A stretch of 64,000 bases of DNA, from positions 124,001 through 188,000 of the forward strand of contig NZ_JAUZQD010000011.1 in NCBI RefSeq assembly GCF_030709675.1. The letters are read 5' to 3'. A program made the position numbers and the translations under genes. Of the stretch, positions 41,263 through 49,752 are shown piece by piece (position 1 is the first letter of the stretch; every line of letters starts with the position of its first letter). This stretch comes from Symbioplanes lichenis. Its GTDB lineage: Bacteria > Actinomycetota > Actinomycetes > Mycobacteriales > Micromonosporaceae. Below the pieces are notes generated by a model, which saw nothing but the letters and a program-made list of their open reading frames with translations, was not told where the DNA came from and ran no database searches.

Positions 41263-42408
41263 TCACGGGGCCAGAGCGGCACCGATCGTTCGCAGCCCGT
41301 CGACGTCGTGGACGTCGGCGGGCTGTGCTGTGACCGCCACCGTCGGCACGGCGGGGAAGGCGTCCGTGAAGCGGGCCGCCACCCCGATCTCGCGCTCGAT
41401 CTGGCGCAGCAGGTGGGCGTGCACCCGCAGGGCGTCCGCGGTCACCGCCTGATCGCCCTCGGCTTCCAGGGCCGTCGCGGCCGCCTCGGCCTCCGCCAGC
41501 GGCACCGCGTCGAGCGCGGTCCGGTGGATCCGGTTGAGCACCAGCCCGGCCAGCGGCATCCGCTCGGCGACCAGGCGCTCGGCGAAATACGCGGCCTCGC
41601 GGACCGCGTCCGGCTCCGGCGCGGCGACCAGCAGGAAGGCGGTCTGCGGGTCCTGCAGGATCTGGTACGTGGCGTCCGCGCGCTGCCGGAAGCCGCCGAA
41701 CATCGAGTCGAGGGCGGCCACGAAGCCGGACAGGTCGGTCAGCAGCTGGGCGCCCAGGATCTTCTGCACGGCCCGCGAGAACACGCCGAAGGACGCCGTG
41801 ACCAGGCTGAACATGCTGCGGCCGCCGCGCGCGGGCGCCATCAACAGGCGGAGCATCTTGCCGTCGAGAAAGCGCGACAGCCGGGCCGGCGCGTCCAGGA
41901 AGTCGAGCGCCGAGCGGGACGGCGGGGTGTCGACGACGATCAGGTCCCACTCGTCCGCCGCGCGCAGCTGGCCCAGCTTCTCCATCGCCATGTACTCCTG
42001 CGTGCCGGCGAAGGTCGAGCTCATGGCCTGGTAGAAGGGGTTGGCGAAGATCTCCGCGGCCCGCTGCGGCGAGGTGTGCTGCTGCACGACCTCGTCAAAG
42101 GTCCGCTTCATGTCGAGCATCATGGCGAAGAGCTCGCCGCCGGTCGCCTCGGTGTCGATGCCCTTGACCTGCCGGGGCGTGTTGTCGAGCTCGGTCAGGC
42201 CGAGCGACTGGGCCAGCCGGCGGGCCGGGTCGATGGTCAGCACCACCGTCCGGCGGCCGTGCTGCTCGGCCGCGCGCAGGCCCAGGGCGGCCGCCGTGGT
42301 GGTCTTGCCGACCCCGCCGGCTCCGCAGCAGACGACGATGCGGGTCGCCGGGTCCGCCAGCAGGGCGTCGACGTCCAGAAGCGGGGCGGTGTGATCGGAA
42401 GCCACCAT
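41263..42408 (-). CDS. ArsA-family anion-transport-like ATPase (second of pair)
   Basis: 381 residues. P-loop GAGGVGKTTTAAA at 29-41, switch I IDPARRLAQSLG, Walker B-like DLIVVDTPPSRSALDF and a C-terminal LVLNRIH segment. Similar to Rv3680 of M. tuberculosis, which works with Rv3679 next to whiB4. Eukaryotic and bacterial relatives include arsenite-pump ATPases and Get3, but no ArsB-type membrane partner is adjacent, and the metal-binding cysteines of ArsA are missing. Probably a heteromer with the product of 42454-43404. Confidence 0.92.
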   Translation of the reverse strand: MVASDHTAPLLDVDALLADPATRIVVCCGAGGVGKTTTAAALGLRAAEQHGRRTVVLTIDPARRLAQSLGLTELDNTPRQVKGIDTEATGGELFAMMLDMKRTFDEVVQQHTSPQRAAEIFANPFYQAMSSTFAGTQEYMAMEKLGQLRAADEWDLIVVDTPPSRSALDFLDAPARLSRFLDGKMLRLLMAPARGGRSMFSLVTASFGVFSRAVQKILGAQLLTDLSGFVAALDSMFGGFRQRADATYQILQDPQTAFLLVAAPEPDAVREAAYFAERLVAERMPLAGLVLNRIHRTALDAVPLAEAEAAATALEAEGDQAVTADALRVHAHLLRQIEREIGVAARFTDAFPAVPTVAVTAQPADVHDVDGLRTIGAALAP

Positions 42409-42453
42409 TCGAGCGTAACGACTTCCGGCCCGGGCGCTGCGCTGTGTGGCGGG

Positions 42454-43404
42454 TCAGACACTCATGAGGAGACCGGAGAGCTTGTCCAGCCCCGCGCGAT
42501 CGATGCCCGCCTCGAGCAGCGGGAGCTCGACCAGCGGATAGTCCGCCTCGGCCAGGTCGGCGCGCAGCGACTCCTCCAGCTCCCGCCGGGTCAGGTGCGC
42601 CTTGGCCTCGGTCTGCAGCCCGGCCACGGTCGCCGCGTCGCTGGGCAGCCCGGCCGCGACCAGCCCGCGTTTGAGCTCGGCCTTGGTGACCTTGGCCCCA
42701 GCCAGCAGGGGCGGCCGGGCGGCGTTGACGATGATCCGGCCCACGGGGATGCGCAGGGCGGTGAGATCCGCCACGGCGTCCAGCGTCTCCTGGACCGGCA
42801 TCTCCTCGAGCAGGGTCACCACGTGCACCGAGGTGATCGGCGAGCGCAGCAGGGAGGCCACGCCGTCGCTCTGCGTCTTGATCGGGCCCATCTTGGCGAG
42901 CTTCGCCGTCTCCGTGGTGACGTTGAGGAAGCGCCCGATCCGGCCGGTGGGCGGGGCGTCCAGCACGACGGCGTCGTACACCCGGCGGCCCTCGGCGGAC
43001 CGCGTGGTCGCCTCCTTGACCTTGCCGGTGAGCAGGACGTCCCGCAGGCCCGGGGCGATCGTGGTGGCGAAGTCGATCGCGCCGATCTTGCGCAGCGCCC
43101 GGCCGGCCGCGCCGAGCTTGTAGAACATGTCCAGATATTCGAGCAGGGCCTCCTCGGGGTCGACCGCGAGCGCGCGGACCTCCCCGTCGGCCTTGGGCGG
43201 GGTGGCGATGCGCAGCTCCCGGTAGGGCAGCGGCTCCAGCCCGAAGAGCTGGGCGATGCCCTGGCGCCCCTCGACCTCCACGAGCAGCGTGCGGTGCCCG
43301 CCCGCGGCCAGCCCGAGCGCGAGCGCCGCCGCGACGGTCGTCTTGCCCGTGCCGCCCTTGCCGGTCACCACGTGCAGGCGCGCCGGCCACTCACTCTGAC
43401 CCAT
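42454..43404 (-). CDS. ArsA-family anion-transport-like ATPase (first of pair)
   Basis: 316 residues. P-loop GKGGTGKTTVAAALA (15-29), EVEGRQGIAQLFG, VVLDAPPTGRIGRFLNVT as the switch II/Walker B region, and VTLLEEMPVQETLDAV with VGRIIVNAARPP towards the end. Similar to Rv3679. The pair with the next gene (45-bp gap) is conserved across actinobacteria beside whiB4. Cytosolic; the cargo is unknown. Confidence 0.92.
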   Translation of the reverse strand: MGQSEWPARLHVVTGKGGTGKTTVAAALALGLAAGGHRTLLVEVEGRQGIAQLFGLEPLPYRELRIATPPKADGEVRALAVDPEEALLEYLDMFYKLGAAGRALRKIGAIDFATTIAPGLRDVLLTGKVKEATTRSAEGRRVYDAVVLDAPPTGRIGRFLNVTTETAKLAKMGPIKTQSDGVASLLRSPITSVHVVTLLEEMPVQETLDAVADLTALRIPVGRIIVNAARPPLLAGAKVTKAELKRGLVAAGLPSDAATVAGLQTEAKAHLTRRELEESLRADLAEADYPLVELPLLEAGIDRAGLDKLSGLLMSV

Positions 43405-43414
43405 GCACCCGAGA

Positions 43415-44407
43415 TTACGCCCGGCTGTTGACGTCGCAGACCAGCCAGCCGGTCTTGCGGACCACGGTGAAGGTGAGCTGCTGGCGGGCGGCCCGCTCGT
43501 CGTCGGTGGTCATGGTCAGCTGTACGTCGACCAGGGCCTTGTCGCCGGTGTTGGACCGCACGGACGGCTCGTTCCAGGCGAACACCGGGGCCGGGTACTC
43601 GGTGGCGTACCCCTCGATCTCGGCCACCCGGCTGGTGAGCTGCGTCGCATCGCGGGCCTCCCGGCACACGTGCTCGGCGGCCGAGGTGGCGTCCTGCCGC
43701 GTGTAGACCTCGGTCATGAAGCGGTCGACGGCGGTCGCCGGGTCCGGGGAGCCCTTGCCGCTGTCCGCGTCACGCAGCAGGAGGATGGCCGAGACCGCCC
43801 CGCCCGCCAGGATCAGCAGCGTGAGCACCACCGCCAGCGCCACCCAGCGCCCGGTGCGCCGCTGCCGCGGGGGCGGCGGCGCGGGGTGGGGCTCGGCGTG
43901 CTGCGGGTCGAAGGGCACCTCCCACGGCTGCGGCAGCATGCGCAGCGGGATCGCCTCGGTGGGCTGGTCGTGCTGGACGCCGGGCTGCACCTCGGCCGGC
44001 GGCGAGTGGTGGAAGGCGAGATGGTCGGGCGGGTGGGTGTGCCACTCGCCGGGCTTCTCGTGCTTGGCGTGGAAGGGCTCGACCGGCGGCGGCTGGTGCC
44101 AGACGACCTCCCCCTCGACGGCATCGGGCGGGATCCCGGAGACCTCGACGGCGTCGGCGGGAACCGCGGGGAACTCGGCGGCGTCGGCCGGGACCGCGGG
44201 GAACTGGTCCGTGCTCCGGTCGTCGTCGTAGGCCTCCGCGTAGTACTCGAGCGGCGCGTACGCGTGCGCGGGCGGCACAGGATCCTCGGGGTACGCGCCG
44301 AGCGGCGGCCACTCCGGCGGGGAGGCGGGGGTGTCGAGAGGCGGGTCCTGCGCCGCGGCGACCGACGAAGGCCATGCGCCATCGTCCGGTGACGGCTGCT
44401 GCGTCAT
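43415..44407 (-). CDS. Pro-rich membrane protein of unknown function
   Basis: 330 residues from ATG 44407. The cytoplasmic N-terminal half (1-180) is Pro/Glu/His-rich with imperfect repeats of FPAVPADA. One membrane helix follows (WVALAVVLTLLILAGGAVSA, about 186-208). The outside domain (about 220-330; AVDRFMTEVYTRQDATSAAE, VDVQLTMTTDDERAARQQLT, KTGWLVCDV) resembles the small NTF2-like extracytoplasmic domains of actinobacterial membrane proteins and holds two cysteines. No specific family. Begins the minus-strand operon with the two ArsA-like genes. Confidence 0.85.
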   Translation of the reverse strand: MTQQPSPDDGAWPSSVAAAQDPPLDTPASPPEWPPLGAYPEDPVPPAHAYAPLEYYAEAYDDDRSTDQFPAVPADAAEFPAVPADAVEVSGIPPDAVEGEVVWHQPPPVEPFHAKHEKPGEWHTHPPDHLAFHHSPPAEVQPGVQHDQPTEAIPLRMLPQPWEVPFDPQHAEPHPAPPPPRQRRTGRWVALAVVLTLLILAGGAVSAILLLRDADSGKGSPDPATAVDRFMTEVYTRQDATSAAEHVCREARDATQLTSRVAEIEGYATEYPAPVFAWNEPSVRSNTGDKALVDVQLTMTTDDERAARQQLTFTVVRKTGWLVCDVNSRA

Positions 44408-44546
44408 CGTGCTCCCTGGTCCGGCCCGGGGGCCGCCCCTCCCCGCCGACCAGACTAGTGGAAACCGGATGCTGCGGAGGCGCGTCCGCGCTGCGTGACT
44501 ACGCTGGCGTCGACGATCGGCAGGACAACCCGGAGGCGGGCGAGCA

Positions 44547-44702
44547 ATGCAGAAGTGGGAGTACGTGACGGTGCCGCTGCTGGTCCACGCGACCAAGCAG
44601 ATCCTCGACAACTGGGGTGAGGACGGCTGGGAGCTGGTGCAGGTCGTGCCCGGCCCGAACCCGGACCAGCTGGTGGCCTACATGAAGCGGCCGAAGGCAT
44701 GA
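44547..44702 (+). CDS. DUF4177-family small protein
   Basis: 51 residues (MQKWEYVTVPLL, then ILDNWGEDGWELVQVVPG, ending LVAYMKRPKA). WGEDGWELV is the DUF4177 hallmark. Function unknown. It is the equivalent of the tiny gene lying between ridA and the ATPases in the M. tuberculosis locus (Rv3678A). The stop overlaps the next start (ATGA), so it is cotranslated with the RidA gene. Confidence 0.9.
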   Translation: MQKWEYVTVPLLVHATKQILDNWGEDGWELVQVVPGPNPDQLVAYMKRPKA

Positions 44703-45190
44703 CGGCCCCGGCGCCGGTCTCCGGCGCGGGCGGCGCGGACGCGTACGCCCGGCTGGCCGAGCTGGGCATCACCCTGCCCCCGGTCGTGCCGCCGCTGGCC
44801 GCTTACGTGCCGGCCGTGCAGTCCGGCAACCATGTCTACGTCTCGGGCCAGCTGCCGCTCGTGGAGGGCAAGCTGCCCTACACCGGCAAGGTCGGCGCCG
44901 AGGTCACGCCCGAGCAGGGCGCCGAGCTGGCCCGGCAGTGCGCGGTCAACGCGCTCGCGGCGATCGAGGCGCTGGTCGGGCTGGGCCGGCTGGTGAAGAT
45001 CGTCAAGGTCACCGGGTTCGTGGCGTCGGCGGAGGGCTTCACCGGCCAGCCGGGCGTGATCAACGGCGCCTCGCAGCTCTTCGGCGACGTGCTCGGCGAG
45101 ATCGGCCGGCACGCCCGCAGCGCGGTCGGCGTGGCGGAGCTGCCCCTGGGCGCCCCCGTCGAGGTGGAAGTGATCGCCGAGGTCGCCTGA
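44699..45190 (+). CDS. RidA/YjgF-family protein
   Basis: 163 residues. Members of the family hydrolyse reactive enamines/imines from amino-acid metabolism. Visible: VPAVQSGNHVYVSGQLPLVEG, ALAAIEALVGLGRLVKIVKV, VTGFVASAEGF and RSAVGVAELPLGAPVEVEVIAEV. The RidA arginine that binds the substrate carboxylate falls in RSAVGV (Arg140 region), though this longer subgroup differs from E. coli RidA. It is the counterpart of Rv3678c. A structured element follows at 45210. Confidence 0.92.
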   Translation: MTAPAPVSGAGGADAYARLAELGITLPPVVPPLAAYVPAVQSGNHVYVSGQLPLVEGKLPYTGKVGAEVTPEQGAELARQCAVNALAAIEALVGLGRLVKIVKVTGFVASAEGFTGQPGVINGASQLFGDVLGEIGRHARSAVGVAELPLGAPVEVEVIAEVA

Positions 45191-45209
45191 CCACCCTGCG
45201 ACGTGTGGA

Positions 45210-45285
45210 GTACGTCGCCGAACGTGACCGGAGGATGCCCGGGTCGCACATTCCGTGCTCGGCCCTCCGCCGTTCGGCGACGTAC
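45210..45285. repeat. 76-bp structured palindromic element
   Basis: Perfect 15-bp arms GTACGTCGCCGAACG (45210-45224) and CGTTCGGCGACGTAC (45271-45285). Inside, CGGAGG/CCTCCG and GCAC/GTGC extend the structure towards a five-base apex (attcc). It begins 19 bp past the RidA stop and ends 21 bp before the MBL-fold start. It may be a terminator, a structured 5' leader, or a miniature mobile element; no flanking direct repeat was found. Confidence 0.85.
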
Positions 45286-45306
45286 CATGCGGCTGGGGGG
45301 TGAGCT

Positions 45307-46089
45307 GTGTCGTCGCAGGTCGAGCGGTTTCCGGAATGGCTGTCGCTGCTGCGTGCGCCCAATCCGGGCCCGATGACGCTGGACGGCACCAACACCTGGG
45401 TGCTGCGCGCCCCGGGCGCCTCCGAGACGGTCGTGATCGATCCCGGGCCCGAGGACGCCGGGCATCTCGCCTCGATCGCCGAGCACCGGCCGCTGGCGGC
45501 GATCCTGATCACCCACGGCCACCACGACCACGTGGAGGGGGCCGAGGCGCTCTCCCGGATGCTCGGCGGGGTGCCGGTGCTGACGGCGGACCCGAAGCTC
45601 GGCGACCCGTTCCCCGCCTCGCTGGCCCTGGCGGGCCTTGATCTTCAGGTGCTGGCCACGCCCGGGCACACCGCCGACAGCGTCTGCTTCACGGCCACCG
45701 ACGGGCACACGGCCGGCATCTTCACCGGCGACACGATCCTCGGGCGGGGCACGACCGTGGTGGCCTGGCCCGACGGCGATCTCGGGGCCTATCTCACGAG
45801 CCTCGAGCTGCTGACGGCGTACCCGATGCTCATGCTGCCGGGCCACGGCCCGGCGCGGTCCGACTGCGCCGAGCTGGCGCTGGAATATCTCGCCCACCGG
45901 CGTGAGCGGCTCGATCAGGTCCGGGCCGCGCTGGCGGGCGGGGCGGAGACTCCCGAGGCCGTGGTCGACGTCGTCTATCCGGACATCGACCCCGCCGTGC
46001 GCTTCGCGGCGGAGTGGAGCGCCCGCGCGCAGCTCGAGCATCTGAGGCGGGAATCACAGCCCGGCCCGGAAGAGTTGGACCCGCTGTGA
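45307..46089 (+). CDS. metallo-beta-lactamase-fold hydrolase
   Basis: 260 residues from a GTG. Metal-binding HGHHDHVEG (about residue 76), TPGHTADSVCF, FTGDTILG and LPGHGPA are all present. The C-terminal LACTB2-like helix bundle (YLAHRRERLDQVRAAL, then EWSARAQLEHLRRE) suggests a nuclease- or glyoxalase-II-like LACTB2 enzyme. Counterpart of Rv3677c. Its stop overlaps the GTG of the adenylate cyclase gene. Confidence 0.93.
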   Translation: MSSQVERFPEWLSLLRAPNPGPMTLDGTNTWVLRAPGASETVVIDPGPEDAGHLASIAEHRPLAAILITHGHHDHVEGAEALSRMLGGVPVLTADPKLGDPFPASLALAGLDLQVLATPGHTADSVCFTATDGHTAGIFTGDTILGRGTTVVAWPDGDLGAYLTSLELLTAYPMLMLPGHGPARSDCAELALEYLAHRRERLDQVRAALAGGAETPEAVVDVVYPDIDPAVRFAAEWSARAQLEHLRRESQPGPEELDPL

Positions 46090-49000
46090 CCTGTCCAGTC
46101 TGCGGGACCGTCGCTGTTCCCCATGCCCGTTTCTGCCACAACTGTGGTGCCGCGCTGCCCGCCGCGGCCACGTTGCCGGCGGCCGAGCGGCGCATCGTGA
46201 CGGTGCTCTTCGGCGACCTCTCGGACTTCACGTCCTGGTCGGAGGACCTCGACCCGGAGCGGGTCGGTGCGGTCACCGACCGGGTGCTCGCGGCGCTCGC
46301 GGGCGCGGTCAAGACCTTCGGCGGGCACGTCGACAAGCTCACCGGCGACGGCATCATGGCCGTCTTCGGCGCGCCCGTGGCCCACGAGGACGACGCCGAG
46401 CGGGCCGTGCGGGCCGCCCTGAGCATGCAGCGCGCCGTGCGCCGGGTCCTCGACGACGAGCGCGGCGGCGGGGCCCCGACCGGCCTGCGCGTCGGCCTCA
46501 ACACCGGCGAGGTGGTCGCCGGCATCCAGGCCTCGATCGAATACACCGTGATCGGCGACACCGTGAACACCGCCGCCCGGCTGGCCGACGCCGCCGCGGT
46601 CGGCGCGGTCTACGCGGGCACGCGCACGTCGGCCGGCACGAGACACATCGCGGCGTGGCGACAGCTGCGCGCGTTACGGCTCAAGGGCAAGCGGGAGCCC
46701 GTTCCGGCGTACGAGCTGCTGGGTCTCCGCGACGCTCCCGGCACCCGCTCGGGCCTCGGCGACGAGGCCCCTTTCGTGGGCCGCGAGGCCGAGCTGGGCC
46801 GCGTCGCCGGCCGTCTCGCCGAGGTCATCGACACCGGCAGCCCGCGCGTCATGGTGATGACCGCGGAGGCCGGCATCGGCAAGACCCGGTTCGCGGGCGA
46901 GGTCAAGCGGCTGGCCGCGGGCTACGACGTCGGGCCGGATCGTTTCGCCTCGCACACCGGTGCCCGGGTGCTGCGCGCCCGCTGCCGCGCGTTCGGCGAG
47001 CGGCGCCGCTTCGCCCCCCTGGCCGACCTGGTCCGCAAGGCCGTGGGCCTGCCCAAGGACGTCGCCACGGCGATGACCCGCGCGGTGGTCGAGGAGCGGC
47101 TGCGCAAGGTCGTGGCCCGGCTGACTCGCGACGGCGAGGCGCCGGACGTCGACATCGACCGGCTGCTCGCCCTGCTCGGCTATGGCGAGGCGCCCGCGAA
47201 CCCGGTCGGGCCGAACGCCGTCGCCGAGTGGCAGCCGACGAGCTCGCTGCCCGAGACGGAGACGATCCCGGCGGCGGTGGCGGGCCTGCTCACGGCGCTG
47301 GCCAAGGAGGCGCCGCTGGTGGTCATCGTCGACGACCTGCACGACGCCAGCGCGGAGACGATCGAGGCGCTCGGCGGCGTGCTGTCGCGGCTCGACGGCC
47401 CGGTGGTGCTGCTGCTGCTCGGCCGCCCCGAGCTGGTGCGCACGGCCGGCGCGCTGACCGGGCTCGCGGACGCCGAGATCCACAGCCTGCCGCCACTGCG
47501 CGGGGCCGACGCGTCGCGCCTGCTGACGTCGTACCTCAATGGGGGCAAGCTCCCGCAGCCGGACGCGGACCGCCTGCTCGCCACCGCGCAGGGCAACCCG
47601 TTCTATCTGGCCGAGCTGGTCACGCTGCTCCTCGAGCGGGGCGCGCTGATGCCCGCGGTGGGCGCCAACGCGGCCGGCATGTGGCAGCTCGCGGCCGGCT
47701 CGATGGGCAGTCAGCTGCTCTCCCGCGACCTCGCCGCGGTCCTCGCCGCCCGCATCGACGCGCTGCCGAGCGAGCCGCGCGCGGTGCTGCGGGACGCGGC
47801 CGTCGGCGGCGACAGCGTGCCCACCGGCGTGATCGAGGCCCTGCGCGAGCGGCGGGAGCCGACGGGTGCGGGGCCGGGGGCGGTCGCCGAGGCCGACCTC
47901 GAGCGCGCGGTCGACGAGCTGCTCCAGCGCCGCATGCTGCACCGGGTCCGCGGCGGCTATGCCTTCAGCACACCCCTGATGCGCGAGGCGGCGTACGCGG
48001 GCATCGGCCGGGCGGACCTCGCCGAGCGGCACGCCTTCCTGGCCCGCTGGGCCGCCCCGGAGACGATCGACGCGCTGGGCTACGACGCGGCGTCGCGGCT
48101 GAGCCTCGGCGAGAACGAGCGGGACGCGTTCGTCGCCTCCCACGCCGAGTGCGCGGTCGAGCTGGCCGACGCGGTCAGCCTGCGCCCCGACGCCACGGTC
48201 CGGGAGGTCGCGCCGCTCGGGGTCGCGGCGCTCGGCCGGATGGCCCGGCGGGCGCTGGCCAACATCGAGCCGGCGGCCTCGATCACGTACGCCGAGCGGG
48301 CCGCCGCCATCGCCCGCGACGGCCTGCCGCTCTCCGACCAGCTCGTGCACGCCCGCGCGCTGCTGCGCCTGGGCCGGGCCAAGGAGGCGCTGGAGGCCGG
48401 CGAGAAGATTGCCCACAGCGGTACGCCCGACCCGGTCTCCCGCGCGGAGGCGCTGCTCGTGATCGGGCGCGCCCAGGAGGCGCTCGGCGATCAGTCGCAG
48501 GCGGTCGAGGCGTGGCAGGAGGCGCTGGACGTGGCGACGGAGGCCGAGCTGGCCCCGGAGCGCGCCAACGCGATGCGCCGTCTCGGTATGGCCGACTTCC
48601 TGGCCGGCAAGCTGAGCCGGGCCAGCAGCCGGTTCGCGGCCGCCTACCAGGTGACGCTGGCCGCGGGAGACCGCCACGGCCAGGCCTGGGCGCTGCAGAA
48701 TCTGGCCTGGGTGACCACCACCCGCGGCGACTTCGCCGGGACGGACGCCGTCCTTGGGCGGGCCGCCCGCCTCTTCGCCGAGCTGGGCGACCCGGTGGGC
48801 CGCTCGTGGCTGCGCGGCACCACGGCCTTCGCCCGGCTGCTCGCGGGCCGGCTCCACGAGTCGCGCCGGCTGGCCCGGATCTTCCTGCCGTTCGGCGACC
48901 GGGTCGGCGAGGGCTGGGCGGTCGGCACGCTGCGGGCCGTCGAGGCCTACGCCGCGGCCGAGCTGGGCGATCTGGCGTCGGCGGACGGCGAGGCGCGCCG

Positions 49001-49727
49001 GGCGTTCCGGGACTTCGACGCGGTCCAGGACGACTGGGGCCGCGGGCTGGCGCTGGTGGTCCGGGGCGTGATCGCGCGCGGGCTGGACGAGCCCGACCAT
49101 GCGTACGACCTCCTCACCGACGCCCTCGGCTATGCCGACCGCACCGGGCACCCGCTGCTGCTGGGCATGGCCGGGGTCCTGCGCGGCTTCGTGGCGCTGC
49201 GCCGGGGCGACGTGGAGGCGGCCGAGGCGGATGCCCGGCGGGTGATGAGCGCCGTCGAGCCGCACAATCCGCTCGCGCCGGCGCAGGTCGGGCCGCGGGT
49301 GCTGCTGGCAGAGGCCCGGATGCGCGCCGGCGACCCGGGGACGGCGGTCGGGCTGCTCGCGCCGATCGCCAGCGACACCGGGGCGTCGCTGCTGTTCTCG
49401 CGGCGGCACGCGCTGGCTTCGTACGCGTCGGCCCTGCTCGCCGACGGCCGGGTCGACACCGCCGGCACCTGGGTGCGCCGGGCCCGCGAGGTCAGGGCCG
49501 AGGACGTCCGCAGCGGGGTGCTCGCCGCCCTGGTGCTGGCCCGGGTCGAGGCGGCCGCCGGAAACCTGGCCGAGGCGCGCGCCGCCGCGGAGGAGGCCGT
49601 GCTGCTCGCCCGCTCGACCGAGCAGCTCAGCGAGCGGGTCGCCGCCGAGGAGGTCCGGGACGCGCTGAGTCTCTCCATCGTGGATCCGCCGGAATCTGTC
49701 GCGTACGCGTCTGACGTGCCGGGATGA
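46086..49727 (+). CDS. adenylate/guanylate cyclase with AAA-type ATPase and TPR regions
   Basis: 1213 residues. An N-terminal zinc ribbon (Cys3, Cys6, Cys17, Cys20) precedes a class III cyclase domain (about 30-200): VTVLFGDLSDFTSWSE with the first metal Asp, LTGDGIMAVFG with the second, and YTVIGDTVNTAARLAD with the catalytic Asn/Arg helix. Both metal aspartates and NTAARL are kept. Next is a nucleotide-binding domain with Walker A AEAGIGKTRFAG (about 260) and Walker B LVVIVDDLHDAS (about 410). The last 450 residues are TPR-like helix pairs. The protein looks cytosolic. It overlaps the MBL gene by 4 bp and lies about 5 kb from crp. Confidence 0.93.
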   Translation: MTCPVCGTVAVPHARFCHNCGAALPAAATLPAAERRIVTVLFGDLSDFTSWSEDLDPERVGAVTDRVLAALAGAVKTFGGHVDKLTGDGIMAVFGAPVAHEDDAERAVRAALSMQRAVRRVLDDERGGGAPTGLRVGLNTGEVVAGIQASIEYTVIGDTVNTAARLADAAAVGAVYAGTRTSAGTRHIAAWRQLRALRLKGKREPVPAYELLGLRDAPGTRSGLGDEAPFVGREAELGRVAGRLAEVIDTGSPRVMVMTAEAGIGKTRFAGEVKRLAAGYDVGPDRFASHTGARVLRARCRAFGERRRFAPLADLVRKAVGLPKDVATAMTRAVVEERLRKVVARLTRDGEAPDVDIDRLLALLGYGEAPANPVGPNAVAEWQPTSSLPETETIPAAVAGLLTALAKEAPLVVIVDDLHDASAETIEALGGVLSRLDGPVVLLLLGRPELVRTAGALTGLADAEIHSLPPLRGADASRLLTSYLNGGKLPQPDADRLLATAQGNPFYLAELVTLLLERGALMPAVGANAAGMWQLAAGSMGSQLLSRDLAAVLAARIDALPSEPRAVLRDAAVGGDSVPTGVIEALRERREPTGAGPGAVAEADLERAVDELLQRRMLHRVRGGYAFSTPLMREAAYAGIGRADLAERHAFLARWAAPETIDALGYDAASRLSLGENERDAFVASHAECAVELADAVSLRPDATVREVAPLGVAALGRMARRALANIEPAASITYAERAAAIARDGLPLSDQLVHARALLRLGRAKEALEAGEKIAHSGTPDPVSRAEALLVIGRAQEALGDQSQAVEAWQEALDVATEAELAPERANAMRRLGMADFLAGKLSRASSRFAAAYQVTLAAGDRHGQAWALQNLAWVTTTRGDFAGTDAVLGRAARLFAELGDPVGRSWLRGTTAFARLLAGRLHESRRLARIFLPFGDRVGEGWAVGTLRAVEAYAAAELGDLASADGEARRAFRDFDAVQDDWGRGLALVVRGVIARGLDEPDHAYDLLTDALGYADRTGHPLLLGMAGVLRGFVALRRGDVEAAEADARRVMSAVEPHNPLAPAQVGPRVLLAEARMRAGDPGTAVGLLAPIASDTGASLLFSRRHALASYASALLADGRVDTAGTWVRRAREVRAEDVRSGVLAALVLARVEAAAGNLAEARAAAEEAVLLARSTEQLSERVAAEEVRDALSLSIVDPPESVAYASDVPG

Positions 49728-49752
49728 TCCGGTACGCGGGTCGCGTATTTTT

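Noticed and set aside
45235..45303. 22-residue frame (MPGSHIPC...) inside the 45210 palindrome
   Set aside because: The AGG just before the ATG is too close to serve as a ribosome-binding site and the frame is dictated by the palindrome.
46674..49409. Over 900-codon minus-strand frame antisense to the cyclase gene
   Set aside because: No domain resemblance; the plus strand encodes clear cyclase, ATPase and TPR regions.
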